NCBI GenBank assembly: GCA_020354025.1
Contig: CP070638.1
Coordinates: forward strand, 2,661,175-2,716,477
DNA from: Fidelibacterota bacterium
GTDB taxonomy: Bacteria > Fidelibacterota > Marinisomatia > SCGC-AAA003-L08 > TS1B11
Length of the DNA: 55,303 nucleotides
Direction: 5' to 3'
A program made the position numbers and the translations under genes. The notes under the pieces are model-generated. The model saw only the letters and a program-made list of their open reading frames with translations. It made no database searches and was not told where the DNA came from. Positions 18,054 to 27,542 of this stretch are shown piece by piece. Numbering within the stretch: the stretch's first letter is position 1; each line of letters starts with the position of its first letter.

Positions 18054-19265
18054 ATGGCACTCTATCGCTATACAGTCAATCTAAAGACGGGATTGTTCGC
18101 CCTGGGTATTCTCATAGTGGCGGCTCTTCTTTGGTACTCCCAAAGTCTGGTGCGAGAGATCCAGACCAACGAGCGCCGTCTGCTGGACCTGTACGCCAAC
18201 ATGATCGCCAAGGCTGCCTCCGAAGAGAGCGGGGAGGAGCTGAGTTTTGTCTTCGACGAGGTGATTCGACATATCCAGTTCCCAGTGGTAATAACTTCTC
18301 CGGAAGGAGATGCAGTAAGCTGGCGCAACGTGGAAGTGGCCGCGGGGATCTCCCCTGATGAAGAACAGGCATATCTGGCGAAGATCATCGAGCGTATGGA
18401 TCGGGTTCACAATCCGGTGGATGTGCGCTATGGAGATCGGGTTGTTACCCGCATTCACTACGGTGACAGCAGCATCGTCAGCCGCCTGCGGTGGCTGCCG
18501 TACGTGGAGATCGCCGTAGTCGGGCTGTTCATACTGTTGGGATTTGCCGGCTTTACTATGATCCGCAATAGTGAGAAACGGTCTATCTGGGTGGGCATGG
18601 CCCGGGAGACCGCCCACCAACTGGGTACACCGGTTTCCTCCCTGATGGGGTGGATTGACCTCCTACGGGGCAAAGCGCCGGATAAGGCTGAAGCCCTGGA
18701 CGAGCTGGAGTCGGACGTGCACCGTCTGGAGCAGATCGCTGACCGCTTCCACAAGGTAGGCAGCTCTCCCGCTGGTGGATTCGAGCCTTTGGACCTGCGG
18801 CTGCTGGCCGAGTCCTCCGCCGCCTACTTCCGCCGGAGGTTGCCCGCTTCCTCGGAGACTACAATCAATGTCAGCGGTGAAAGCGTTACCATCCCGGGAG
18901 CCGAAACCCTCCTGCAGTGGGTCCTGGAGAACCTCATCAAGAATGCCCTGGATGCCTGCCAGGGGAGGAAGGGGATTATCCAGGTGCAGGTCGGGTCGTC
19001 TGCCCCTCCGGGTGTAGCCCGACGGGCGAGTCGGTCAGAAGGGCCTGGCGTCGGCTTAATAGAGGTGCGGGATAACGGCATGGGTATCAGTACCCGTGAT
19101 CGCAAGAACATCTTCCGCCCCGGCTACAGTACGAAAGCCCGAGGCTGGGGTCTTGGCCTATCCCTTGCGCGCCGCATCGTGGAGGACATCCACCGTGGTA
19201 AACTACGACTGGTCTCATCGAAGCCAGGGGAGACGGTGATCCGGGTGATACTGCCAGCCTCGTAG
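18054..19265 (+). CDS. Membrane sensor histidine kinase
   Basis: 403 residues. Two transmembrane helices (about 13-31 and 157-177) enclose a sensor region. The H-box is ARETAHQLGTPVSSLMGW with phosphoacceptor His188. The ATPase domain has the N-box ENLIKNALDAC, G1 DNGMGIS, F-box IFRPGYSTK and G2 GWGLGLSLARRIVE. The ATG at 18054 is preferred over the overlapping TTG at 18045 because GAGAAGAGGG gives normal spacing. No response regulator is adjacent, so the partner is elsewhere. It is the last gene of the rightward glycan operon, suggesting envelope sensing. Confidence 0.87.
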   Translation: MALYRYTVNLKTGLFALGILIVAALLWYSQSLVREIQTNERRLLDLYANMIAKAASEESGEELSFVFDEVIRHIQFPVVITSPEGDAVSWRNVEVAAGISPDEEQAYLAKIIERMDRVHNPVDVRYGDRVVTRIHYGDSSIVSRLRWLPYVEIAVVGLFILLGFAGFTMIRNSEKRSIWVGMARETAHQLGTPVSSLMGWIDLLRGKAPDKAEALDELESDVHRLEQIADRFHKVGSSPAGGFEPLDLRLLAESSAAYFRRRLPASSETTINVSGESVTIPGAETLLQWVLENLIKNALDACQGRKGIIQVQVGSSAPPGVARRASRSEGPGVGLIEVRDNGMGISTRDRKNIFRPGYSTKARGWGLGLSLARRIVEDIHRGKLRLVSSKPGETVIRVILPAS

Positions 19266-19337
19266 TTACCTGGAGCGGGAAGCTTTATGCCGGGCGCTGC
19301 TAGATTGATATAGCCAAGAGGAAATCGGTAGGCGGGT

Positions 19338-19553
19338 ACCGGCGCAAAATTCCGCAAAATCCCACCAAAATTCTGCATTATAGAGTTTTTCCCCGACGGG
19401 AGGCGTGAATCCGGGGTTATGACTTTTCCACACCACATCCAGCGGAGAAGTGGCGGTGGTAACGAAGCGACAGGGGGCATCATTATCATGGTGCCGGAAT
19501 ATAAGCTCCAGGACACGGTTTGTCGTTCGCCTGGTGCGCGAGATGCGCGAAAA
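19338..19553 (+). repeat. Dispersed ~240-bp element, copy 2
   Basis: Same module order as the other copies: AATTCCGCAAAATCCCAC, then TTCTGCATTATAGAGTTTTT and CCCGACGGGAGG, a variable middle, ATCATGGTGCCGGAATATAA, GTCGTTCGCC, and one TGGTGCGCG plus one degenerate 9-mer, ending GCGCGAAAAC. It sits about 70 bp after the histidine kinase stop. The following 19554-19791 stretch holds no recognisable gene, and overlapping short reading frames are not supported. Confidence 0.75.
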
Positions 19554-19791
19554 CGTCTGAAATATCCCAGGGACCAGATCCTTCGACGAGCCGGAAGAGA
19601 CCTTTTAAGTCACTTCAACAACACTGGAATCAATTTACGGACGACCTTGTTCATTGCCCGGTTGTCCAAGCGGGGAAGAGAAGCCAGTATACCCATAAAG
19701 GCTGTAAGAGAACATGGTCGGCGTGACTGTCAGTGATAACGTTTTCTCAGGGGAATAGGCCCTTGAATCCAACACCGTACTCCTCATCTCC

Positions 19792-20658
19792 GTGAGTCTT
19801 TTCCCTGGTTGTGAAAATCTCTTAGGACCTGAAGAGGAGAAAATACCTTTCGGGTGCGATCCTGATTTCGATTATCTGTCTATCTTGAAATCGAGTCCCG
19901 TATATGCTTACGAAGCAATCGATAGCCTTCCTGACTTTACCTATCAAGATTCGACAGATGAGAATCTGCGTGAATTGAGAAATACCTATAGGCTTGAAAA
20001 TGCAGCCGGCGGCGGGGATGAATTATCAAAGATATTCAACCTATTGAAATGGGTTCATCAAACGATAAGACATGCTGGAGGGAATTCCGGTCCTGGCCCT
20101 GAGAATTCACTGAGTATTCTTCAGTATTGTCAGGAAACGGGGAATGGCGTGAATTGCGTCATGATGGCCATCGTGTTGAATGAGGTCTATCTTGCCATGG
20201 GATTTCAATCACGAGTTGTTCACGGCAATGCCAAGAAGCTCATATTCAACGGCGACTGGCGCGCGTTTAATATGGTCTGTTCCACAACGCTGAGCAAATG
20301 GCTGTTCGTAGATTCAACCTATCAGGCTTATTTTTCGGATGAAAACGGGAATCTGCTCAGTATCGCTGAGCTATGAGAGCATTTGATACAGGATGAGCCC
20401 CTTTTACTAAACGACGGCGCGGATTACAACGGGCAAGAGGCTGAGAGGGTCAGCTACCTTCATTATCTGTCGAAGAACCTATATCGATTTTCGTGCGCTG
20501 TTCAATCAGCGTTTGGTAATTACTGGATTTTTAATGTTCCCGACGTTGTACGCAGAACATTTTTTCTTTTAGATCCGAAAAATACCAGACAAGAGGGGCT
20601 GGGACTTGCCGAGAACCACTTTACCAGCAACCCGACGTATTACTGGTCTGATCCATAA
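19792..20658 (+). pseudogene. Transglutaminase-like lipoprotein gene, interrupted by an in-frame TGA
   Basis: The frame encodes 194 residues, then TGA at 20374, then continues in the same frame for 94 more codons (…SIAEL-stop-EHLIQDEPLLLND…). A CGA-to-TGA change would explain it. The first part has a lipobox-like LFPGC and a transglutaminase-like core: Cys in GVNCVMMAIVLNEV, then RVVHG and WLFVDSTYQAYF for the His/Asp. No good start codon precedes the lipobox in frame, while a TTG with AGGGGAA lies in another frame, suggesting a second lesion (frameshift) near 19765-19790. The UGA is not next to any redox Cys, so recoding is unlikely. Confidence 0.65.
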
Positions 20659-20901
20659 ACGACAGCCATCTAATCAATTCAGAGACCTGACAGTCTCCTG
20701 CCAATTATCATAGTCTTATATCAAGCTCCATCCGGTTCCATACGGGCAGCGGTGAAAAGGTAGGCGAGGAAGGGGGGCGACACGCAGTGTCGGGAATGGA
20801 TTATTCCACCATCTTGATTGACTTGGCATACCCGGTATCATTAAGATGGGTGAAGATCACGCACAGGTTACGTGAGATACATGCAAATAGAGGATACTAA
20901 C

Positions 20902-21564
20902 ATGAAACGAACAGTCTGGTCCATGATAGCTGGGTCTATCCTGCTTTCAGCCTTTACGGCTCAACCTGTGTTTGCTCAAGTACAGGGCGGCGATCTACTG
21001 AATGAGGCGCCGCTAACCAAAGTCCCCGCTGAGATGACATTCGAGGAATATCGGGATATGAATCGTCGTCTAACCATCGGATTAGCACTGGCTGCTATCC
21101 CCGTTCCCGGAATGATCCATTTCTACGCTGATGAGAAGAAAACCGGCTGGCTGGTCCTCGGTACTGCTGCGGTTGGGCTTACAAGTATATTAGCGGGTGC
21201 CGCCATTGCCGATGAGGGCGATTTCCCCGATTCCGACTTCGATGTCCTGGTACTAAATCCTGATGATAAGGATAAAGAGCGGCGGTTTGAAAAAATCCCC
21301 GTCCAAATCACGGATACTGAAACGACCTACCAACTCCAGGAAATCCATAGAGAAGTGAGTGGTGCGGGTATTGCGCTGGTCGCGTTGGGCGCCGCGATAT
21401 TGATAGGAGACATTGCGTTCGATCTCATTCACGGTATAAAGATCATAGAAGAAAAACGGGACAGGGTCCGCTTCAAATACGGAAAGACGCTAGGTATCAG
21501 CATCGAACCCGACTTCGATCTGGGGATGAATTCAGCCGGTTTACAGCTGTCTTTTAACCTTTAA
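20902..21564 (+). CDS. Secreted/membrane protein of unknown function
   Basis: 220 residues from MKRTVWSMIAGSILLSAFTAQPVFAQ, a clear signal peptide with an AQ cleavage site; AGAGGA lies upstream. After cleavage there are three hydrophobic helices (about 55-70, 80-100, 155-178), a charged Asp-rich loop between them, and a C-terminal strand pattern ending LQLSFNL that could be an outer-membrane-type terminus. I do not recognise a family. The layout resembles small P13/P44-like envelope proteins in some diderms, but this is weak. Confidence 0.6.
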   Translation: MKRTVWSMIAGSILLSAFTAQPVFAQVQGGDLLNEAPLTKVPAEMTFEEYRDMNRRLTIGLALAAIPVPGMIHFYADEKKTGWLVLGTAAVGLTSILAGAAIADEGDFPDSDFDVLVLNPDDKDKERRFEKIPVQITDTETTYQLQEIHREVSGAGIALVALGAAILIGDIAFDLIHGIKIIEEKRDRVRFKYGKTLGISIEPDFDLGMNSAGLQLSFNL

Positions 21565-21756
21565 GCGCAAACACTATTGCAGATATATTAGATCTTGTTC
21601 GCCTCAGCGCTCTCGGTAAGGAGGCGGCCCGTTCGGTGGTGCAGGATCGTTGCCTCAAGACCGAATACCAACTGCTGGGGTATTAAGAAGGTGGTTGGTC
21701 TATCCGCGAGAAATTGAACTTGTCCCCTACACTCCTGTTCTTCCACTATCCCCCTA

Positions 21757-23487
21757 TCAGTGAACAAATTCGTCAACAAAGTATTTCGGCGTCAAGGGCT
21801 CCCCTGTTGCCCGCTCGATCATTTCATTCCAGTGATAGACAGCTCCCGGCTCGAATACATTTTTACGAAGGAACACTCCAATATCGGATTCGACGACATA
21901 GCCGACGTTCTGACCGACCTCGAGCCCCAGCACTTTTGACACCAAGTGGTGATGTAGCTGCGAGGCGAGTAATTCGCCCAGTAAATAGTTGTGATAATAA
22001 CAGGGAGCGATTGCGAAATGAATCTTGGCGGCCCAATCCGGCGCGGCCCGGCCTTCCGGTTTTTTAACGAGCTGATATTTCTCAACCATTTCCCACCAGA
22101 GAGCGTCCAGATCCTGATCGGGATTAGCATATAATTGCTTCTCAAAGTTGTACATTACCAGGTCCCACCGGGCGAAGATGAGCTGTTTTAGCTGAGAATA
22201 TTTGCTGCTTACCTCCTTGATTTCTGCCTGCTGTTGGTCAGACAGTCCCAGCATGGCTTGCATCCAGACCGCATTTCGGCTTAGTCGGCCAAAAAACATG
22301 GCGATGGCTTCAGTCGTGAAGATGTGTGCCGGGGTTCGCAGAATAAAAGGAACATCCGGATCGTTGAACTTGCCATAAACCGCATGCCCCAATTCATGCA
22401 GCATTGTCTCCATCCAGGACTCATTGTTTTGGAGGTTACATAGAATGCGGACGTCACCCTCACGGTCAATATTAGTGCAGAAAGCGTGTGGATTTTTACC
22501 CTCGCGTTCGTATAGATCGCTACTGGCGATGATGGATTCCACTGGTAATCCGATGTCGGCGAAATACGCTACTGCCAGGTCCTTGACATCCTGGTTCTGG
22601 TAATAGGTGTCAAGATCCAAGTCATAGACCAGCGGGGTTTCCTGGAAAAACGGATCGTGGTAATGCCAGGGGGCTAGATGTTCCACCTTCACTTCATACA
22701 GGTCCGCCAGACGGCTATCCAGTTCGGCTTTCAGTTCGGCGAAGGGTACGTTGGTCAATTCCTCCAGTTCGCCCAGAATGCGATCCAGATCTTCGACCTT
22801 TTGTTCGGAGGTTGTCAGAGAAAGGGTGTGAAAATTGTCAAAACCGACCTTGCGGGCGGCTTCATTCCGCAGCTTTACCAGTCGTATTAAGTCCTCCGCG
22901 ACGATCTTTCCCACCTGCTTGCTGGCCAGCCAGGCTTCCTTTCTCTTTTCGGAATCGGTTTCAGTCTTCAATATTTCCTTGATCTGGTTGTCTGTTACAT
23001 TTTCTCCGCCGATAGTAGCCCTGTGAGTGCTGAAATTCTTCTGAATTTCGTTGCTTAGATCGACTATTTTCTTCAGCAGCTCGGGTTCAATCTGATCCTC
23101 AAGATAGGAGTTATACAAACCTTCTACCTGCCGGGCAAGCAGCCTATCCTTCACCTTTCCCGATTCTTTTAATCCCTTGACAAGAGTATACTCTTCTTGA
23201 TCGCTGTAGATCTGGCGTACTTTCAACTCCAGCGCACTGACTTTATCATAGTCCTCAGCTTTGCCACTGTTGGCGGCCTCCCAGTAAGCGAGATTGCTCT
23301 CTTTTATGAGGGGTTTTACTGCTTCAATATGTGCTTTTATAAAATCTGCAGATTGCTGTTCTACAGTGTTGTATCCACAACCGGGAATGGCAAGGATCAA
23401 AACAGAAGCTATGGTTGTGCCGGCTAAGATTCGCACAACGTGGGCTACATAACAGCTGTTCTGAACTTTACTGTTAATAGCTTTCAT
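21757..23487 (-). CDS. Zinc metallopeptidase lipoprotein (M2/M3-like)
   Basis: 576 residues. Lipoprotein signal with lipobox-like LAIPGC after a hydrophobic stretch. Helical throughout, with the gluzincin motif HELGH at 364-368 (METMLHELGHAVYGKF) and the third ligand Glu in HIFTTEAIAMFFGRL about 28 residues later. The block HAFCTNIDREGDVRILCN precedes the active site. This layout fits bacterial M2 (ACE-like) and M3 dipeptidyl/oligopeptidases; I cannot separate the two reliably. Probably a periplasmic or outer-membrane-tethered peptidase for short peptides. It is monocistronic, with an AT-rich 300-bp upstream region. Confidence 0.82.
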   Translation of the reverse strand: MKAINSKVQNSCYVAHVVRILAGTTIASVLILAIPGCGYNTVEQQSADFIKAHIEAVKPLIKESNLAYWEAANSGKAEDYDKVSALELKVRQIYSDQEEYTLVKGLKESGKVKDRLLARQVEGLYNSYLEDQIEPELLKKIVDLSNEIQKNFSTHRATIGGENVTDNQIKEILKTETDSEKRKEAWLASKQVGKIVAEDLIRLVKLRNEAARKVGFDNFHTLSLTTSEQKVEDLDRILGELEELTNVPFAELKAELDSRLADLYEVKVEHLAPWHYHDPFFQETPLVYDLDLDTYYQNQDVKDLAVAYFADIGLPVESIIASSDLYEREGKNPHAFCTNIDREGDVRILCNLQNNESWMETMLHELGHAVYGKFNDPDVPFILRTPAHIFTTEAIAMFFGRLSRNAVWMQAMLGLSDQQQAEIKEVSSKYSQLKQLIFARWDLVMYNFEKQLYANPDQDLDALWWEMVEKYQLVKKPEGRAAPDWAAKIHFAIAPCYYHNYLLGELLASQLHHHLVSKVLGLEVGQNVGYVVESDIGVFLRKNVFEPGAVYHWNEMIERATGEPLTPKYFVDEFVH

Positions 23488-23783
23488 GGGATTACCTCAT
23501 TGTTTATAGTAAACGGGATGAAGAAGGATGCTCCCTTTGAGCAATCCAAATATAGTTACGAATAGATCTGAGATGTCAAAATATACTATTTTATCTATAC
23601 AATTGGTGGTTCTGAGTGCTGTGTCCCCTATTTCTTTATCTTTTTATTTCACTGTAAATTACGGACACAACTACTGTGTTAACATTCTGTCTGCTTTGAA
23701 ATACATTTTTCCTTAATGTGCCTACGATACCCTCTATGGCATTAAAAGGCAGTATTGTTTCTTCCCCCGCTTCCCTCATCTCC

Positions 23784-24665
23784 TTACCCCCGGACTCCCC
23801 GGGCTTCTCCTGACCAGCCCATTTTTGTTCGCAGGATTTGGAAGTAATCGCTGTCGGGCAGGCGAACCATCTTGATATTCCAGTTGGCCCGCCGGGTAGT
23901 GACTACAGCAGCGCTATCGATCTCAAATCTTACTTGCCCGTCAAGAGTCAGAGCGACGCCCTCCTCGGACTCCTCGAAGCGGATGACGATTTTGTCGGTG
24001 CTGGGTACGACAATAGACCGGGCCGAGAGCGAATGCGGGCAGATGGGTGTTATGGTGAGGGCTTCCAGGGCGGGCACCACGATGGGGCCTCCAGCCGCGA
24101 GGGAGTAGGCTGTAGAACCGGTAGGAGTGGCCACGATCAGGCCGTCCGCCACGTAGTCGTTGAGCCGCCGCCCAGTAACCTCCACCCGGGTGTGCAGCAG
24201 CCGGGGAGAGCCACCCCGGTCCACTACCACATCGTTGACGGCGTAATAGGTCTCAACCTTCCCCCCGTGCTGCAGGTCCACAGCTAGCACCATGCGTTCT
24301 TCCAGGCGATACTTACCATCAATGACCATCTTAAGGGCCTTGAAGGTATCGGCTGTGGGTACCTCCGCAAGGAAGCCGAGGCCGCCCATGTGGATGCCCA
24401 GAATGGGGACTTTAGCCTTGCCGATAATCCTGGCGGTGGAGAGAATGGTGCCATCGCCGCCGATGGAAAGCATCACGTCCACGTGCCGGACAATTGTGGC
24501 GGTAGAGTAGACCTTTACTTCCTCGGGTGGTTGATAGTGAGTGCCTGCAAGACGGTCGGTAACCGCCACGGAGCAGTCCCGCTCCAGCAGCCAGTCCACC
24601 AATGGGGGCAAGAGACTCCACAGGTCGGGCTTTCGGTAGTTGGCAACAATACCGAAGGATTTCAT
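23784..24665 (-). CDS. nadK: NAD kinase
   Basis: 293 residues, the usual length. Catalytic and ATP-binding GGDGT (MLSIGGDGTILSTAR), NDVVVDRG, and the NAD-binding TPTGSTAYSLAAGGPIV region are all present. It phosphorylates NAD to NADP in the cytosol. It ends a leftward housekeeping operon and overlaps the xseB stop by 4 bp (ATGA junction). Confidence 0.95.
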   Translation of the reverse strand: MKSFGIVANYRKPDLWSLLPPLVDWLLERDCSVAVTDRLAGTHYQPPEEVKVYSTATIVRHVDVMLSIGGDGTILSTARIIGKAKVPILGIHMGGLGFLAEVPTADTFKALKMVIDGKYRLEERMVLAVDLQHGGKVETYYAVNDVVVDRGGSPRLLHTRVEVTGRRLNDYVADGLIVATPTGSTAYSLAAGGPIVVPALEALTITPICPHSLSARSIVVPSTDKIVIRFEESEEGVALTLDGQVRFEIDSAAVVTTRRANWNIKMVRLPDSDYFQILRTKMGWSGEARGVRG

Positions 24666-24916
24666 TGGTCAGCTCCGGTTTCCGGCCCCGGCAGGCCTGG
24701 TTGCTCCTCGAAACCCTCCGGGGTTTTTATCAGGGTCTTCACTTTATCTTCCGCTTCAGCCAGCTGGTCCTGGCAGAACTCGACTAATCGTTTGCCCTCG
24801 GCGAAGAGCTCCAGCGAGCGATCCAGGCTAACCGACTCCGACTCCAGTTGGGCCACGACTTCGTTAAGCCGTTCCAAGGCTGCTTCGAAGCTAAGATCTG
24901 ATTTTTCCTCAGGCAT
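24662..24916 (-). CDS. xseB: Exodeoxyribonuclease VII small subunit
   Basis: 84 residues. LSFEAALERLNEVVAQLESESVSLDRSLELFAEGKRLVEFCQDQLAEAEDKV is the canonical helical XseB pattern; several copies bind each XseA in the ssDNA-specific nuclease. The C-terminal tail is Pro/Glu-rich and dispensable-looking. It lies 3 bp after xseA and overlaps nadK. Confidence 0.93.
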   Translation of the reverse strand: MPEEKSDLSFEAALERLNEVVAQLESESVSLDRSLELFAEGKRLVEFCQDQLAEAEDKVKTLIKTPEGFEEQPGLPGPETGADQ

Positions 24917-24919
24917 TGG

Positions 24920-26134
24920 CTAACTCTCCTCCAGGCGGGTAACCTCCACGCCGGCCTCGCCGTCATTAAATTGCAGGGTCAGGGCCTGATGGAGCTCCAG
25001 TTGGCTGCGATGGGTCACAATCTGTCCCGTTTGGTCGTCGGTAGTGATGGTATATCCCCGCTCGAGCACACTACGGGGATTTAGGGCGTGCAGCCCTGCA
25101 GCCGCCACTTCGAGCGTCTGCGTTTTGCGCTCAACCAGGTGGGTCATACTAATCCGCAGACTACCGGTAAGCTGCTGGATCTGTTCCCGTCGATATTCGA
25201 TGAGGATCAGCGGCCGACGGAAAGCATAGCGTTGCTGTAGCTGGGCTAGCTGCAGCCTGGTATCGTGCAGCCGTCGCCGTAGAAGCTGTTCCATGGTTGT
25301 AGCGCGCTCGTCCAGAAGCTGGAGGTACCCCTGCCGATCCTCCACAGCCAGCTCGGCCGCTGCCGATGGTGTTGGTGCTCGAAGGTCGGCTATCAGGTCA
25401 CAGATGGTTATGTCTGTCTCGTGGCCCACGGCCGACAGGGTGGGCAGAGGACAGCCAGCCACAGCCCGGGCTACTACCTCCTCGTTGAAAGGCCACAAGT
25501 CCTCCAGCGATCCGCCGCCTCGGGCCAGTATCACCAGGTCCACCCGGTCGCAAGCGGCGAACTCCTCCAGCGCCGTGGCGATGTCTTCAGCTGCTCTCTC
25601 GCCTTGTACTAGCGTGGGACGTACCACCAGCGTTACATGGGGTGCCCGACGGTTGATCACCTGTATGATGTCCCGCACCGCCGCCCCCGTGGGTGAGGTC
25701 ACCACACCAATACGCCGGGGAAAGGCGGGCAGGGATTGCTTACGCACCGGGTCGAACAGGCCCTCGGCATGCAATTTTCCCTTAAGGGCCTCGAAGGCCA
25801 GCCACAGCTCGCCTGTCCCGGCGGGATAGAAGTTCTGCACCGCCAGTTGGTACTGCCCCCGGGCCTCGTACAGGGTGAGATTCCCCCGGGCCAGGACCTT
25901 CTGGCCATTGGCCGGTGTGAAGGTCAATGACACGTTATGGGATGCGAACATAACGGCGGCTATTTCGGCGCGGTCGTCCTTCAGGACAAAATACATGTGC
26001 CCCGAGGTATGGTGCTTGAAGTTGGATAGCTCTCCCTCTACCCAGACGGGAGTAAAGCGGGATTCCAGCAGCTGTCTGGCCTGGCGGTTCAGCTGGGAGA
26101 CGGTGAAGATCTCGAGAGGGCTGGCCGGGGACAT
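24920..26134 (-). CDS. xseA: Exodeoxyribonuclease VII large subunit
   Basis: 404 residues. N-terminal OB-fold (FTVSQLNRQARQLLES, VWVEGELSNFKHHTSGHMYF), then the catalytic domain with FPRRIGVVTSPTGAAVRDI, VDLVILARGGGSLEDLWPFNEE and SAVGHETDITI, and a coiled-coil region with a C-terminal RGYTITTDD segment. The enzyme degrades single-stranded DNA from both ends into oligonucleotides. It starts directly after the upstream gene's stop. Confidence 0.95.
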   Translation of the reverse strand: MSPASPLEIFTVSQLNRQARQLLESRFTPVWVEGELSNFKHHTSGHMYFVLKDDRAEIAAVMFASHNVSLTFTPANGQKVLARGNLTLYEARGQYQLAVQNFYPAGTGELWLAFEALKGKLHAEGLFDPVRKQSLPAFPRRIGVVTSPTGAAVRDIIQVINRRAPHVTLVVRPTLVQGERAAEDIATALEEFAACDRVDLVILARGGGSLEDLWPFNEEVVARAVAGCPLPTLSAVGHETDITICDLIADLRAPTPSAAAELAVEDRQGYLQLLDERATTMEQLLRRRLHDTRLQLAQLQQRYAFRRPLILIEYRREQIQQLTGSLRISMTHLVERKTQTLEVAAAGLHALNPRSVLERGYTITTDDQTGQIVTHRSQLELHQALTLQFNDGEAGVEVTRLEES

Positions 26135-27013
26135 CTACTGAGGGGGAGTTGGTTTACCGGCTTCCTCCCAGGCTCGGAGCCACAACGCGGTCAGCCTGGT
26201 GGTGGCCCGGGAAATACGACGCCAAGCCATCGGGCCGGTTCGCGCGTAAAGCTCGTTGATGTAAGCCGGCGATACCGCGTCAGGATCAACGGAAAAACCC
26301 TGGGCCACTACCTCCTTATCCGCTTCTGTGAGCCTCCTCCTGGCCAGACGGTCGGCCTTCAAAATCCCGGGCACCTCATGGAAGCTTTCCAATAGCCAGC
26401 CGAATACCATCGCGGAAATGCAGCCTGTCGCAGCCGAAATTTCGTCGGGGGATTGGTAATCGCCCAGGTGCTGTTCCAACATAATGTTTTCGAACATATG
26501 GTGGATGCCTTCATTCCCCGTTTGCTCGCCATCATAGTTGGCAGTAGTATGCAGGGGCTGGTGAGCGTCGGCCACATAATGTCCCAGGTCGGCGGCCAAT
26601 ACCACAGTCCTCTCCCACTCGCCTGCTGCCAGGGCCTCCTTCAGTGCGGTAGCAACGGCCACGATATGCCAGGGAAGTATACCCCACTGGGCAAGATTCT
26701 CAGTGCCGTACTTCTCATCCGCCTCCCGCCGGTCATGGGGGATGGAGGTGTAGGGCGGTTCGCTGAAATATTCGAGATCGATGTAGTGGTTAGGTTCCTC
26801 TGCCTTATCGTACTCGCGTCGCTGGTCGGGATCAGTGGAAAGGGCTACGATCCAGTTACGCCTCTGCTGAAGGAAGGTGCCCAGTGGACCAGGAGTCAGG
26901 TCCACGGCCTGCCCGTTAATCAACCTGTGGACCTCGAATCCCCAGCTCCAGAGGGGTGCCGCAGGTATACCGGCCCAGAGGACCGCAGCCAGGATAAGGT
27001 GTCGTAGTGCCAT
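26135..27013 (-). CDS. S1/P1-type nuclease, secreted
   Basis: 292 residues. A signal peptide ends before WSWGFEVHRLI, giving the N-terminal Trp and His that ligate zinc in this family. Further ligands are in NHYIDLEYF, DLGHYVADAHQPLHTTANYDG and GIHHMFEN. The trinuclear zinc fold is shared with zinc-dependent phospholipase C, so a lipase activity is the alternative, but the spacing suits S1/P1 nucleases, which cut single-stranded nucleic acid and 3'-nucleotides in the periplasm or outside. It overlaps nothing but abuts xseA by one base. Confidence 0.88.
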   Translation of the reverse strand: MALRHLILAAVLWAGIPAAPLWSWGFEVHRLINGQAVDLTPGPLGTFLQQRRNWIVALSTDPDQRREYDKAEEPNHYIDLEYFSEPPYTSIPHDRREADEKYGTENLAQWGILPWHIVAVATALKEALAAGEWERTVVLAADLGHYVADAHQPLHTTANYDGEQTGNEGIHHMFENIMLEQHLGDYQSPDEISAATGCISAMVFGWLLESFHEVPGILKADRLARRRLTEADKEVVAQGFSVDPDAVSPAYINELYARTGPMAWRRISRATTRLTALWLRAWEEAGKPTPPQ

Positions 27014-27049
27014 CGGTGCCTCATACGCCCCGGGCGAGAGACCAACCGG

Positions 27050-27145
27050 CTAGTGCACCTTTTTCTTGTGGCGGTTGGCGCGCAGCCGCTTCTTGCGCTT
27101 ATGCGTGTTTATCTTGCGGCGCTTTCGCTTGCGTCCACAGGGCAT
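27050..27145 (-). CDS. AURKAIP1/COX24-domain small basic protein
   Basis: A 31-residue Arg/Lys-rich peptide, MPCGRKRKRRKINTHKRKKR then LRANRHKKKVH. The KRKRRKINTHKRKKRLR core is the AURKAIP1/COX24 signature, a motif shared by a mitochondrial small-subunit ribosomal protein and by tiny proteins of Bacteroidota-like bacteria. It probably binds rRNA. GGAG lies upstream of the ATG, and it sits in the operon between the HU gene and the nuclease gene. It is easily missed because of its size. Confidence 0.88.
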   Translation of the reverse strand: MPCGRKRKRRKINTHKRKKRLRANRHKKKVH

Positions 27146-27196
27146 AATTACTCCTTCGTACGCTGACTAATTATCAAAATATCCATACCAAACTGA

Positions 27197-27529
27197 TCAC
27201 TTATCCAGGGCTTGGTCCACCGCATCCCTGAGGGCTTTGGAGGGTTTGAAGACCGGAACCGAGCGCCGGTCCAGCATAACAGTCTCCTGGGTGGCCGGAT
27301 TGCGAGCCTCCCGCGGCTGGCGGACACGGACCAGGAAGGTGCCGAATCCCCGTAGCTCAACCTTCGTTCCCATTGTTAGAACTTCCTGGATTGTATCTAG
27401 CAGGCCATCTACGACCGTCTTGGTTTCTACCCTGGTTAATCCGGTTTTTAAAGCTAGAAAATTGACCAAATCACTCCTGGTCAAACCGGTGTGATTTCCC
27501 AGAAGTTGTTTCAGCTCACTTTGAATCAT
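27197..27529 (-). CDS. HU/IHF-family DNA-binding protein
   Basis: 110 residues. Core: LTRSDLVNFLALKTGLTRVETKTVVDGLLDTIQEVL, then ELRGFGTFLVRVRQPREARNPATQETVMLDRRSVPVFKPSKALRDAV. The beta-arm RxxRxARNPxT pattern is typical of DNA-bending HU/IHF dimers. It is about 15-20 residues longer than HU at the N-terminus. Leftward operon, 14 bp after sppA in sequence but upstream of the basic-protein gene in transcription. Confidence 0.93.
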   Translation of the reverse strand: MIQSELKQLLGNHTGLTRSDLVNFLALKTGLTRVETKTVVDGLLDTIQEVLTMGTKVELRGFGTFLVRVRQPREARNPATQETVMLDRRSVPVFKPSKALRDAVDQALDK

Positions 27530-27542
27530 TTCCTCCTTCTCC

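Noticed and set aside
20374-20376. Second selenocysteine codon in the transglutaminase-like gene
   Set aside because: The stop is not in a redox motif and no Cys is expected there; a CGA-to-TGA change explains it better.
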